A DNA stretch of 64,000 nt from Myxococcales bacterium (GTDB lineage: Bacteria > Myxococcota > Polyangia > Nannocystales > Nannocystaceae). The translations under genes were made by a program, and so were the position numbers. The stretch lies in assembly GCA_016793465.1 (NCBI GenBank), contig JAEUJW010000038.1, positions 219,344 through 283,343 on the forward strand, given 5' to 3'. Below are positions 19,968 to 28,363 of this stretch, piece after piece. Position 1 is the first letter of the stretch. Each line of letters starts with the position of its first letter. The notes below the pieces were generated by a model. It saw nothing but the letters and a program-made list of their open reading frames with translations. It was not told where the DNA came from and searched no databases.

Positions 19968-20106
19968 TGGGCCACGATAACTCGCGCGCTCGCGGGCCGT
20001 CGACCGGCGTTCTCGCGCTCGCGGGCGGTGTCAGGCCGCGGCCGCGTGCATCGCAAAAGTGCGCCCCCGCGTGCTCGCGGAGGCGCCGGGGGACCTCGAC
20101 AGGGGA

Positions 20107-20418
20107 CTACGTGCGGGGCGTCTCGGTGTCGTCGTCGTTGCCGACGAGGCGATCACGGAAGCCGCGGAACGCGTCGCGGGCCTGGTCGATGCCGTCGCGG
20201 ATGGCGTCCAGGGTGTTGTCGGTGGCGCTTCGGATCTGCTGCTCGAGCTTCTCGAAGCGCGGCTCGATGCTGGTCTCCCACTGTTCGCGCGCCTCGCGAC
20301 CGGCGAGGTGGAGCTTCAGACGGACCTCGTCGCGCAGGGTGCGGAGCTCGGCCATCCCCTTGTCGAACGCGCTCGGCTTGTCGGTCGTCGCGGTGGTCTT
20401 GTCAATCTGGTTGTTCAT
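20107..20418 (-). CDS. Small coiled-coil protein
   Basis: A 103-residue charged, helical protein beginning MNNQIDKTTATTDKPSAFDK and continuing with long amphipathic helices (ELRTLRDEVRLKLHLAG, FEKLEQQIRSATDNTLDAI, DGIDQARDAFRGFRDRL). It has no signal peptide or membrane segment. The pattern resembles phasin-like or apolipoprotein-like helical proteins, but no family can be named. Codon usage matches the neighbours. It sits between the methyltransferase and the receiver gene, all leftward, with gaps of 139 and 81 bp, so it could be its own unit. Confidence 0.6.
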   Translation of the reverse strand: MNNQIDKTTATTDKPSAFDKGMAELRTLRDEVRLKLHLAGREAREQWETSIEPRFEKLEQQIRSATDNTLDAIRDGIDQARDAFRGFRDRLVGNDDDTETPRT

Positions 20419-20499
20419 GCCGGGGGTTATGCTGCGAAAGTCTGGCGATCGCCCCCGGCAAATACTCGGGCGAGGACCGAACGGATTGCGCCGCGGGGG

Positions 20500-20958
20500 C
20501 TACGAGCCGCGGCGCGGGCAGGTGCGCAGGACCTCGGCGAGGCGGGGGGCGTCGACCGGCTTGTGCAGCACGTCGAGCATGCCGGCGGCGAAGCAGGCCT
20601 GACGATCGGCCTCGGACGTGAGCGACGTGAGGGCGACGATCGACGGGCGGCGGTCGGCGGTCATGCGGGCGCAGATCTCCCGCGTGGCCGCCAGCCCGTC
20701 GAGCTCGGGCATCTGGATGTCCATCAGCACGAGGTCGTAGTGGCGGCCGGCGACGGCCTCGACGGCGGCGCGACCGTCGTCGACGACGTCGGGCTCGCAC
20801 CCGTGGCGGCGCAGGGCGCTGCGGATCACCCGCTGGTTGAACAGGTCGTCCTCGGCCACGAGGATCCGCAGCGTGATGACTGTGACGTCGTCCCTGTCGC
20901 CGCTGGACCCCAACCTCGACGTAAGCTCGTCGTTGGACACCATAAGAAGTGACAGCAT
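20500..20958 (-). CDS. Single-domain response regulator
   Basis: This is a stand-alone receiver domain of about 120 residues behind a short N-terminal tail. It has the acidic pair (ILVAEDDLFNQRVI), the phosphoacceptor Asp in LVLMDIQMPELDG, the switch Thr/Ser region (IVALTSLTSEADR) and the conserved Lys (VLHKPVDAPRL). Length and lack of an output domain fit a CheY/Spo0F-like phosphorelay part or a receiver detached from a hybrid kinase. The start is uncertain: TTG 20976, ATG 20958 and ATG 20943 are all in frame and none has a strong ribosome site; ATG 20958 gives 152 residues. No kinase gene is adjacent, so the partner is unknown. Confidence 0.82.
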   Translation of the reverse strand: MLSLLMVSNDELTSRLGSSGDRDDVTVITLRILVAEDDLFNQRVIRSALRRHGCEPDVVDDGRAAVEAVAGRHYDLVLMDIQMPELDGLAATREICARMTADRRPSIVALTSLTSEADRQACFAAGMLDVLHKPVDAPRLAEVLRTCPRRGS

Positions 20959-21088
20959 TCCCGGTCTTCGCTCCAAGTGCCAGGAGCAGTTTCATGGCGG
21001 TCGCGAGCTGCACCCACCTGCAGCCACATACATGGCTCGCAGCAGACACTGCGTGGGCCGAGGCGGCCCGCGCGGGTCATGGTCCGGC

Positions 21089-21976
21089 ATGTCGAACGCC
21101 TCGAAGTCACCCGACAAGCAAGAACTCCGGCCGCCGCAGTCTCAGGACCCGCCTGGACGCGAGTCCGAGATGACCCCCGCTCCCCTGGTGATCTCCCCAG
21201 GGTACCGCGGCAGCGACAAACTGGCGGGCAGGGTCGCGCTGATCACCGGAGGGGACAGCGGGATCGGGCGGGCCACGGCGGTGCTGTTCGCCCGCGAGGG
21301 GGCTGACGTGACGATCGTGTACCTCGACCGCGCCGAGGACGACGATGCCCGCGAGACCGCCCGCATGGTCGAGGAGGAGGGCCGACGCTGCCTGGTCCTG
21401 CGCGGTGATGTCGGCGACGAGGAGTTCTGTCGGCGCGCCGTCGCCGACACGATCAAGCAGTTCGATCGCCTCGACGTCCTGATCAACAACGCCGGCGAGC
21501 AGCACCCGAGCAAGGACATCGCCGACATCGACGCGGACCAGCTCGATCGCACGTTCCGCACCAACATCTACAGCATGTTCTTCATGGTGAAGGCCGCGCT
21601 GCCGCACCTCGGCAAGCAGAAGGGCGCGAGCATCGTCAACACCGCCTCGATCACGGCGTACCGCGGGTCGAAGCACCTGCTCGACTACAGCGCGACCAAG
21701 GGGGCGATCGTCACGTTCACGCGGTCGCTGGCGCAGATGCTGGCGGAGCAGGGCATCCGCGTCAACGCGGTCGCGCCGGGGCCGATCTGGACCCCGCTGA
21801 TCGCCTCGACCTTCCCGGCCGACCAGGTCGCCAAGTTCGGCAGCGACGTCCCGCTCGGCCGCGCCGGCGAGCCGCACGAGGTCGCGACGTGCTTCCTGTT
21901 CCTCGCCGGCGCCGACGCGGCGTACATGACGGGGCAGGTGCTGCACCCGAACGGCGGGGAGATCGTCAACGCCTGA
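21089..21976 (+). CDS. SDR oxidoreductase, general-stress type
   Basis: A 295-residue short-chain dehydrogenase of the group that includes Bacillus GS39 and E. coli YghA. The N-terminal extension rich in Pro and Gln (KQELRPPQSQDPPGRE) and the lead-in ISPGYRGSDKLAGRVALITG are typical of this group. The cofactor motif is TGGDSGIG, followed by NNAGEQHP, catalytic Ser in VNTASITAY and the YSATK pair. ATG 21089 is chosen because it starts this characteristic extension; the longer frame from 20837 crosses the promoter region of the divergent receiver gene. Members are induced by osmotic or general stress and the natural substrate is usually unknown. A quinone reductase gene follows after 25 bp, so an oxidative-stress pair is plausible. 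Confidence 0.9.
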   Translation: MSNASKSPDKQELRPPQSQDPPGRESEMTPAPLVISPGYRGSDKLAGRVALITGGDSGIGRATAVLFAREGADVTIVYLDRAEDDDARETARMVEEEGRRCLVLRGDVGDEEFCRRAVADTIKQFDRLDVLINNAGEQHPSKDIADIDADQLDRTFRTNIYSMFFMVKAALPHLGKQKGASIVNTASITAYRGSKHLLDYSATKGAIVTFTRSLAQMLAEQGIRVNAVAPGPIWTPLIASTFPADQVAKFGSDVPLGRAGEPHEVATCFLFLAGADAAYMTGQVLHPNGGEIVNA

Positions 21977-22001
21977 TCAAAGGTGTTACCGTCGCGGCCG
22001 C

Positions 22002-22976
22002 ATGCGTGCCGTCCGTTGCCACGAGCTGATCGGCCCCGCGGGGCTCCGCGTCGACGAGGTCCCCGAGCCCGCGCCCGGGCCCGGCGAGGTGCTCGTCGAC
22101 GTGCGCGCCGCGGCGGTCAACTTCCCCGACGTGCTGCTCACGTACGGGAAGTACCAGTTCAAGCCGCCCGCGCCGTTCACCCCCGGCGGCGAGGCCTCCG
22201 GGGTGGTCGCGGCGGTCGGGCCCGGCGTGACGAGCGTGGCGCCCGGGGCCCGCGTGGCCGCCACCATGGTCCACGGCGCGTTCGCCGAGCGCGTGGTGGT
22301 GCCGGAGCTCGCGGTCAACGAGCTGCCGGAGGGTGTGAGCTTCGAGGTCGGCGCGGCCACGCTGCTGACCTACGGCACGACGATGCACGCGCTCGTCGAC
22401 CGCGCGAAGCTGCAGGCCGGCGAGACCTTGCTGGTGCTCGGCGCCGCGGGTGGCGTCGGCGTGGCGGCGGTCGAGCTCGGCAAGTGGCTGGGCGCGCGGG
22501 TGATCGCGGCGGCGTCGAGCGACGAGAAGGTCGCGTTCTGCCGCGCGCACGGGGCCGACGAGGGCATCCAGTACGGCCGCGAAGATTTAAAAGAGCGGGC
22601 CAAGCTGTTGACGCGCGGCGAGGGCGTCGACGTGGTCTACGATCCGGTCGGCGGCGCGTTCGCCGAGCCGGCGCTGCGGTCGATCGCGTGGCAGGGCCGT
22701 TACCTCGTCGTCGGCTTCGCGAGCGGGGAGATCCCCAAGGTCCCGCTCAACCTCGTCTTATTAAAGGGCTGTCAGATCGTCGGCGTGTTCTGGGGGGCGT
22801 TCGCCGCCCGCGAGCCGGCCAGCAACCGCGCCAACGCGGCCCGCATCCTCGCCGCCGTCGCCGAGGCCAAGCTGCGCCCGCACGTCGACGCCGTCCTCCC
22901 GTTCGCGGCGGCCGGCGAGGCGCTGGCCCGCGTCGAGCGCCGCGAGGTCAAGGGCAAGCTCGTGCTCGTGCCCTGA
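22002..22976 (+). CDS. NADPH:quinone oxidoreductase family protein
   Basis: This 324-residue member of the zinc-free medium-chain dehydrogenase family has the QOR pattern: an N-terminal catalytic half (VDVRAAAVNFPDVLLTYGKYQ, FTPGGEASGVVAAVG), a Rossmann half with LLVLGAAGGVGVAAVELGK, and the late VYDPVGGAFAEPALRSI segment. No structural-zinc cysteine cluster is present, as expected for this branch. Enzymes of this group reduce quinones or 2-enoyl compounds with NADPH in the cytoplasm. It follows the stress-type SDR by 25 bp, but a TACCGT hexamer nine bases before ATG 22002 could also start a separate transcript. Two AT-rich patches (around 22585 and 22758) break its otherwise GC-rich codons. 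Confidence 0.88.
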   Translation: MRAVRCHELIGPAGLRVDEVPEPAPGPGEVLVDVRAAAVNFPDVLLTYGKYQFKPPAPFTPGGEASGVVAAVGPGVTSVAPGARVAATMVHGAFAERVVVPELAVNELPEGVSFEVGAATLLTYGTTMHALVDRAKLQAGETLLVLGAAGGVGVAAVELGKWLGARVIAAASSDEKVAFCRAHGADEGIQYGREDLKERAKLLTRGEGVDVVYDPVGGAFAEPALRSIAWQGRYLVVGFASGEIPKVPLNLVLLKGCQIVGVFWGAFAAREPASNRANAARILAAVAEAKLRPHVDAVLPFAAAGEALARVERREVKGKLVLVP

Positions 22977-23017
22977 CGCCGGCCTGGCGCCTGCGAGAGA
23001 CCGGCTCTCGAAGCCTC

Positions 23018-23047
23018 TTGAACCGAGTTTCATTATGCTGGTAGAAC
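23018..23047 (+). promoter_or_regulatory. Candidate promoter of the dioxygenase gene
   Basis: TTGAAC (23018-23023), 18 bases, TAGAAC (23042-23047). The predicted start of transcription falls at about 23054-23055, on the ATG at 23055, so the mRNA would be leaderless. There is no Shine-Dalgarno sequence before this ATG. A small hairpin (CGAGAG 22994-22999 and CTCTCG 23005-23010) just upstream may end the preceding transcript. Confidence 0.4.
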
Positions 23048-23054
23048 TTTCAAT

Positions 23055-24152
23055 ATGGCGAACGCGGCGAGCGACGGCCTCGAGGTCCACGCCGACTGGC
23101 TGCGCGTGGCCCTCGGCGGGGGTGAGCACGCCGACTTCCACCACCGCTGGCTGCGCCACAACTGCGACCGCGAGCGTCACCCGCGGACCGGCGAGCGCAC
23201 GCGCTGTTCGTCCGAGCTGCCCGACGACCTGTCCCCGCGGACAGCTCGCCTGACGGCCGACGCGCTCGAGATCACCTGGCCCGACGGTCACGCGAGCGTC
23301 TATCCGCTGGCCTGGCTGCGCGCGCACGCCTACGCCGTGGGTCGGGTCGATGTGGCGGCGCCCGGAGCCGACCTCGCCGCGCTCGAGCTGCCGCGCGGGC
23401 TCGGCCTCGTCGAGCAGGTCGCCGGGGCCCTCGAGCGGGTGAAGAGCCGCGGCGCCGCCGTCGTGCGCGAGGGTCACGGCGACCCCGAGGCCGCGATCGA
23501 GTTGATTATTAAAGAGTTCGCGGCGCGGGGTCTGGCGGTGGTGAGCACGCACTTCGGTCGGGTCGAGGACCTGCGCACCGACAACACCACCAACCAGAAC
23601 ACCGACCAGCTCGGCTACACCGACGCGCCGATCCACCTGCACACCGATCAGCCGTTCCTCGAGCGTCCGCCGCGGCTACAACTGTTGCAGTGCGTCCGCC
23701 CGGCCGACGAGGGCGGCGACAATTTGCTGGCCGACGCGCGGGCGGTGTTTCGCCACCTCGAGGCCCACGACGCGCGGGCGGCGGACCTGCTGGCGAGCGT
23801 GCCGGTCCGGTTTCACCGCCGGCAGGCCCGGTTCGAGCGCGTCGTCGACGCGCCGATCGTCGCGCGCCGCGGCGACGACGACTTCCTGGTGCGCGGCTCG
23901 TACTTCACGCTCGCGCCGCACCGCCTGCCGTTCGCCGCGATGACCGAGTTCTACCGCGCGCACGACAAGTTCTTCCGCCTGCTGCGCGACCCGGGGCACC
24001 ACGTGCGCGTGCGGCTGGAGCGCGGCGACTGGCTGATCTACGACAACCACCGCAGCCTCCACGCGCGGACCGGGTTCGTCGGTCCGCGGTGGCTGCGGGG
24101 CGTCTACTTCGACGTCGACGGCGGTGACGCTTCGGCGAGGCTGCCCGCGTGA
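23055..24152 (+). CDS. Gamma-butyrobetaine dioxygenase-like 2-oxoglutarate/Fe(II) oxygenase
   Basis: This 365-residue protein has the two-domain build of gamma-butyrobetaine and trimethyllysine dioxygenases. The N-terminal domain (about 1-95) has the HHRWLRHNCDRERHP and RTRCSSELP residues that bind structural zinc in the family. The C-terminal TauD/TfdA jelly roll has the iron ligands His and Asp in HLHTDQPF and the distal His with the 2-oxoglutarate Arg in NHRSLHARTGF. The family hydroxylates betaine-type substrates, notably the last step of carnitine synthesis, but the substrate here is not certain. It converges on, and overlaps by 49 bp, the PLP lyase gene. The AT-rich patch ATTATTAAA at 23505-23513 stands out in GC-rich sequence. 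Confidence 0.83.
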   Translation: MANAASDGLEVHADWLRVALGGGEHADFHHRWLRHNCDRERHPRTGERTRCSSELPDDLSPRTARLTADALEITWPDGHASVYPLAWLRAHAYAVGRVDVAAPGADLAALELPRGLGLVEQVAGALERVKSRGAAVVREGHGDPEAAIELIIKEFAARGLAVVSTHFGRVEDLRTDNTTNQNTDQLGYTDAPIHLHTDQPFLERPPRLQLLQCVRPADEGGDNLLADARAVFRHLEAHDARAADLLASVPVRFHRRQARFERVVDAPIVARRGDDDFLVRGSYFTLAPHRLPFAAMTEFYRAHDKFFRLLRDPGHHVRVRLERGDWLIYDNHRSLHARTGFVGPRWLRGVYFDVDGGDASARLPA

Positions 24153-25591
24153 GCGGTGTAGAGGTCGCCGAGGAAGGCCAGCAGGGCGGCCTCGCGGGCG
24201 GCCGGCGGGAGCGCGTCGAGCAGGGTGTTGATGGTCGCCAGGCGCTCGGGCAGGGCGTTGCCGCGGACGCCGGCGAGGGCCAGGGCCTCGCGGAAGCCGT
24301 CGTCGCTGAGGTTGTTGAAGTCGAGCGAGGCGGCGGCTTGCAGCAGCAGGCCGAGGGCGGGGTCGGGCTCGTGCGCGCGGGCCTCGTCGACGCTCGCGCG
24401 CAGGTCGGCGAGGAAGGCGTCGGCGACCGCGAGGTGGCCGGCCGAGACGGTGAGGTGGAGGTTGGCGGGCGAGCCGAAGCCGGCGAGCTGGGGCTGGACC
24501 AGCCAGCCGCGGGCCTTCATGGCGTCGGCGATGGCGAACACGGACGGGCCGCCGGGCGTGGTGGCGAAGGCCAGCAGGCTCATCTCCGGCGGGGCGAGCA
24601 GGCGCAGCCAGGGCAGCTCGGCGATGGCGTCGGCGAGCTTGCGGGTGGCCGCGAGCGTCTTGCGGGCGAGCTCGAGGTAACCGGCGTCGCCGAGCGCGTG
24701 CAGCAGGGTCCAGGCGGCGGCGAGGGGGCCGCCGGACTTGGTGCTCTGCACGGTCGCGTTGATCACGGTGTAGCCGGTCCAGCCGGCGCAGGCGTAGAGC
24801 TGGTGCCGGCGCAGCGCCTTGTCGCGGTAGACGATCACCGACGCGCCCTTCGGCGCGTACGCGTACTTGTGGAAGTCCATCGAGATCGAGGTGACGCCGG
24901 GCACCGACAGGTCGAACGGCGGGACCTCGGCGCCGAGGCGGCGGAAGTACGGCAGCAGGAACCCGCCGATGCACGCGTCGACGTGGAGCAGGACGCCGCG
25001 CTCCTGCGCGAGCGCGCCGAGCTCGGCGATCGGGTCGATCACGCCGTGGGCGTAGCTCGCCGCCGAGGCCGCGAGCAGGATCGTGTTCGGGGTGATCGCC
25101 GCGCGCATGGCGGCGACGTCGGCCTTGAACGTGTGCGGGTCGACGGCGACGGCGACGAGCTTGACGCCGAGGTAGTGGGCCGCCTTGTGCAGCGCGGCGT
25201 GGGCGGTCACCGGCAGCACGAGCTCGGGCTCGGTGACCTCGGGGCGGTGCACGCGGGCCCACTCGCGGGCCGTCTTGACCGCGAGGATCAGGCTCTCGGT
25301 GCCGCCGCTGGTGAAGTTGCCGGCCGCCTCGGGCCCGCCGCCGAGGTGCCGGGCCGCGAAGCCGACGACCTCGTTCTCCAGCTGAAGGAGGCTGGGGAAC
25401 GCGGTCGGGTCGAGCCCGTTCGCCGGCAGGAACATGGCGTAGGCCGCGTTCGCCAGCTCGGCGGCGGCCTGCTCGCCGCCGTCGTACACGTAGGCGAACG
25501 CGCGGCCGCCCTGCGTCGGCAGGTCGCCGGCCTTAAGCGCGGTCAGGGTCGCGAAGATCTGGTCCTTCGACCATCCGTGTTCATGCAACAT
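24104..25591 (-). CDS. PLP-dependent lyase/decarboxylase, sphingosine-1-phosphate lyase-like
   Basis: This 495-residue fold-type I PLP enzyme belongs to the group II decarboxylase/sphingosine-phosphate lyase branch. The cofactor segment GNFTSGGTESLILAVKTARE, the Asp/His pair LLHVDACIGGFLLPY and the Schiff-base lysine in ISMDFHKYAYAPKGASV are clear. GWTGYTVINATVQSTKSGG is strongly lyase-like, recalling the SGSRPG region of S1P lyases. ATG 25591 has a GAGGAG ribosome site eight bases upstream and lies inside the end of the transporter gene (11-bp overlap), so the two are coupled. Bacterial members act on phospho-sphingoid bases or aromatic/acidic amino acids; myxobacteria do make sphingolipids, but the substrate is not proven. 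Confidence 0.85.
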   Translation of the reverse strand: MLHEHGWSKDQIFATLTALKAGDLPTQGGRAFAYVYDGGEQAAAELANAAYAMFLPANGLDPTAFPSLLQLENEVVGFAARHLGGGPEAAGNFTSGGTESLILAVKTAREWARVHRPEVTEPELVLPVTAHAALHKAAHYLGVKLVAVAVDPHTFKADVAAMRAAITPNTILLAASAASYAHGVIDPIAELGALAQERGVLLHVDACIGGFLLPYFRRLGAEVPPFDLSVPGVTSISMDFHKYAYAPKGASVIVYRDKALRRHQLYACAGWTGYTVINATVQSTKSGGPLAAAWTLLHALGDAGYLELARKTLAATRKLADAIAELPWLRLLAPPEMSLLAFATTPGGPSVFAIADAMKARGWLVQPQLAGFGSPANLHLTVSAGHLAVADAFLADLRASVDEARAHEPDPALGLLLQAAASLDFNNLSDDGFREALALAGVRGNALPERLATINTLLDALPPAAREAALLAFLGDLYTAHAGSLAEASPPSTSK

Positions 25592-26918
25592 CGCTGCTTC
25601 TCCTCTCGGGCTCCACGAATTGTCTCAACAGCGGCAAGCTGAGCAGCGCCAGCAGGGCCGGCGCGATCGACATGGCGAGGTGCACGCCGAGCAGCGCCGT
25701 GGCCGGCTGGACCACGCTGGCGCCGGCGGTGCGCTCGACGAACCCGCTGGCCGCGAGCATGCCGCTGACCAGCCACGCGCCGAGCGCGAAGCCCCCCTTC
25801 TCGCCGACGTACCACAGCCCGGTGAACACGCCCTCGCGCCGGCGTCCGGTCCGCGCGGCGTCGGCGTCGATCAGCTCGGGCAGCAGCGCGAACGGGAACA
25901 CCTGCAGGCCGGCGAAGCCGACCCCGAGCAGCGCCACCTGGACCCCGACGAGCGCCAGGCGGCCCGGCCCGGCCAGCAGCAGGCTCGCGGCCATGACCGC
26001 GAAGATGGTCGCGGCCACCAGGTAGCTGGCGCGCTTGCCGATCCTCCGCGACAGCGCGGACCACAGCGGCATGGTCACGATCGCCGGCCCGACGAGGCAC
26101 ACGAACAGCAGCGTGACCGCCTCCTCGCCCTCGACCAGCGTGTAGCGTACGAAGTACGGCACCGCCGCCAGCACCGCGCCGAGCGCCACGCACTGCAGCG
26201 CGTAGGCCTGCCACAGCGTGCGGTAGGCCCGGTCGGCGATCGCCACCGCCAGCTGCGCGCGCAGGGGCATCGTCGGCGGATCGCCCGCGTCGGCGGTCTG
26301 CGGCGCCGCGCGGGTGCCGAGGAACGCGACGAGCATGGCCGCCGCGGTCACGGCCGCGAGGACCACGCTCATGCGCGCGTACCCGGCCGCGCCGCCGCCC
26401 GCACTCTTGATAATTATCGGCGCGAGCGCGCCGGCGGCGAGGATGCCGATCGTCACGAAGGCCATGCGGTAGGCGACGAGGGCGGTGCGCTCGTGGTAGT
26501 CGGCGCTCATCTCGGCGGGCATCGACGCGTACGGCACCTGGAACAGGGTGAACGCGGTGGCCGCGAGGCAGAACGCCACGAGCACCCAGGCGAACGCGAG
26601 CGCGGGCTCGCCGACGGGGGCCATGAACAGGGCGACGAAGCACGGCGGCAGGGTCAGCGCGCCCGCGAGCAGGAATGGCCGCCGGCGACCCCAGCGGCTG
26701 CGGCTGCGGTCGGACCACGCGCCGACGATCGGGTCGGTGAAGATGTCCCAGAGCTTGGGGATCAGCACCGCGAGCCCGGCCAGCCCGGCGCCGACGCCGA
26801 GGGTGTCGGTCAGATAGAACAGCAGCAACAGGCCGGGGATCGTGCTGAAGATCCCCGCGCCGATCGACCCGGCCCCGTAGGCGAGGCACAGCCCGCGGCT
26901 CAGCGGATGGTCCGACAC
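25581..26918 (-). CDS. MFS transporter of the glycoside-pentoside-hexuronide (MelB-like) type
   Basis: This is a 445-residue membrane protein with about twelve transmembrane helices. The GPH/MelB pattern is clear: an early YGAGSIGAGIF segment, the cation-site region LIPKLWDIFTDPIVGAWSDR with following SRSRWGRRRPFLL, the VPYASMPAEMSADYHERT loop, and the central WSALSRRIGKRASYL repeat. Family members import sugars or glycosides with Na+ or H+. GTG 26918 is the start and a TAGTGT hexamer lies six bases before it. It is first in a two-gene leftward operon with the PLP lyase. That pairing hints at an amphiphilic or lipid-like cargo rather than a sugar, which is speculation. Confidence 0.86.
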   Translation of the reverse strand: MSDHPLSRGLCLAYGAGSIGAGIFSTIPGLLLLFYLTDTLGVGAGLAGLAVLIPKLWDIFTDPIVGAWSDRSRSRWGRRRPFLLAGALTLPPCFVALFMAPVGEPALAFAWVLVAFCLAATAFTLFQVPYASMPAEMSADYHERTALVAYRMAFVTIGILAAGALAPIIIKSAGGGAAGYARMSVVLAAVTAAAMLVAFLGTRAAPQTADAGDPPTMPLRAQLAVAIADRAYRTLWQAYALQCVALGAVLAAVPYFVRYTLVEGEEAVTLLFVCLVGPAIVTMPLWSALSRRIGKRASYLVAATIFAVMAASLLLAGPGRLALVGVQVALLGVGFAGLQVFPFALLPELIDADAARTGRRREGVFTGLWYVGEKGGFALGAWLVSGMLAASGFVERTAGASVVQPATALLGVHLAMSIAPALLALLSLPLLRQFVEPERRSSDVA

Positions 26919-26932
26919 CCGGGCACACTAGC

Positions 26933-28309
26933 ATGCGGGCCGCCCCCCGCAGATCCACCATCGCCGTGAACGCCACACCTCGTCGCGTCCTCTTCCTCGT
27001 CGTCCTCCTCGCCTGCGCCCTCCTCGCGCCGTCGGACGCGCTCGCCCGCCGCAAGAAGAAGGACACCGGCCCGCCGAAGCCCGACCGCCTCGAGTTCGGG
27101 GCGCTGCCGGCCGTCAACTACGACATCGACCTCGGCTTCGGCTTCGGCGCGATCGCCAGCCTCGCCAAGTTCGCCAGCGGCTACCGCCCCTACAAGTGGC
27201 GCCTCGAGCTGCTGGCCCAGGCCACCGTCAAGCGCGCCCCCGGCAAGGGCGCCGAGTTCCCGTTCCACGACGACTACCTGAACTTCGACTTCCCCGGCCT
27301 GCTGGGCAACCTGCTGCGCATCACCGGGCGCGTCGGCTTCCGCAAGTTCGCCAACACCGGCTACCACGGCTTCGGCAACGACTCGGTGTCCGAGACGCCG
27401 TGGTCGGAGATCGACCCCGACGTCGACCTCGCGGCCTACCAGGCGGCCCGCAAGTACCACCGCTTCGATCACATCTACCCGTACATCCTCTTTAACACGC
27501 GCATCCAGCTGTGGGACCGCAGCACGCCGACGGATCGCCGACGCGTCGAGGCGCTGGTCGGCCTCAACACCAGCTACAACGTCGTGCGTCCGTACCCGGA
27601 CAGCAAGCTCGAGGCCGACATCGTGGCGGCGAAGGCGGACACGGCCGACGGCCGCACGCTCGCCGGGCTGCTCCGCGGCACCGACCCGCACCTGCTGCTG
27701 GTGCTCAACCTCGGCCTGCTGTTCGACACCCGCGACCACGAGTACACGCCGACGCGCGGCACCTTCACCGAGGTGTCGGCCCGCAGCTCGCCCGGCGTGC
27801 AGCAGGATCTGCGCTACGTGGCGTTGACGGTCAACAGCGCGTGGTACCGGTCGATCGTCGGCGAGCACCTGTCGGTCGCGCTGCGCGGGGTCGGCGACTT
27901 CATCCTCGGCGACGCGCCGTTCTACGAGCTCACCCGCTTCGGCGCCCTCATGCCGCGCGACGGCCCCGGCGGCGGCTGGTCGCTGCGCGGCGTCCCGCGC
28001 CAGCGCTACTCCGGAAAGATCAAGCTGATCCAGAACCTCGAGCTGCGCAGCATGTTCCTGCGCTTCAACGTCCGCAAGTCGCGGTTCACCGTCGGCGCGG
28101 TGGCGTTCGTCGACGCCGCGAGGATCTGGGCCGACACCCGCGCGACCTCCCTCGGCGGCGAGTCGGTCGACGGCGGCACCTTCAAAGTCGGCACCGGCGG
28201 CGGCCTGCGCGTGCGCTGGGGCGAGACATTTTTAATTCGCTTCGACGGGGCCTACTCGCCGACCGAGCACACGCCCGGCTTCTACGTCGACATCGGCCAC
28301 GTGTTCTGA
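26933..28309 (+). CDS. Omp85/BamA-type surface antigen, outer-membrane barrel
   Basis: A 458-residue exported protein. A basic N-terminus and hydrophobic core (RRVLFLVVLLACALLAPSDALA) form the signal peptide. The mature part is made of alternating beta-strand patterns with aromatic girdles and ends in a terminal Phe (FYVDIGHVF), as outer-membrane barrels do. SLRGVPRQRYSGKIKLIQNLELR matches the conserved RGF/RGxxR loop region of the Omp85 barrel. No POTRA domains precede the barrel, so it belongs to the barrel-only surface-antigen (D15-like) group rather than BamA itself. A GTG at 26966 is an alternative start that gives a tighter signal peptide. The function is unknown; it is divergent from the transporter gene, only 14 bp away. 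Confidence 0.78.
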   Translation: MRAAPRRSTIAVNATPRRVLFLVVLLACALLAPSDALARRKKKDTGPPKPDRLEFGALPAVNYDIDLGFGFGAIASLAKFASGYRPYKWRLELLAQATVKRAPGKGAEFPFHDDYLNFDFPGLLGNLLRITGRVGFRKFANTGYHGFGNDSVSETPWSEIDPDVDLAAYQAARKYHRFDHIYPYILFNTRIQLWDRSTPTDRRRVEALVGLNTSYNVVRPYPDSKLEADIVAAKADTADGRTLAGLLRGTDPHLLLVLNLGLLFDTRDHEYTPTRGTFTEVSARSSPGVQQDLRYVALTVNSAWYRSIVGEHLSVALRGVGDFILGDAPFYELTRFGALMPRDGPGGGWSLRGVPRQRYSGKIKLIQNLELRSMFLRFNVRKSRFTVGAVAFVDAARIWADTRATSLGGESVDGGTFKVGTGGGLRVRWGETFLIRFDGAYSPTEHTPGFYVDIGHVF

Positions 28310-28363
28310 CCGCGCGCCGGCGGCACTTGATCCGCCCGGCGTCCTCCACCACCATCGGCGCTC

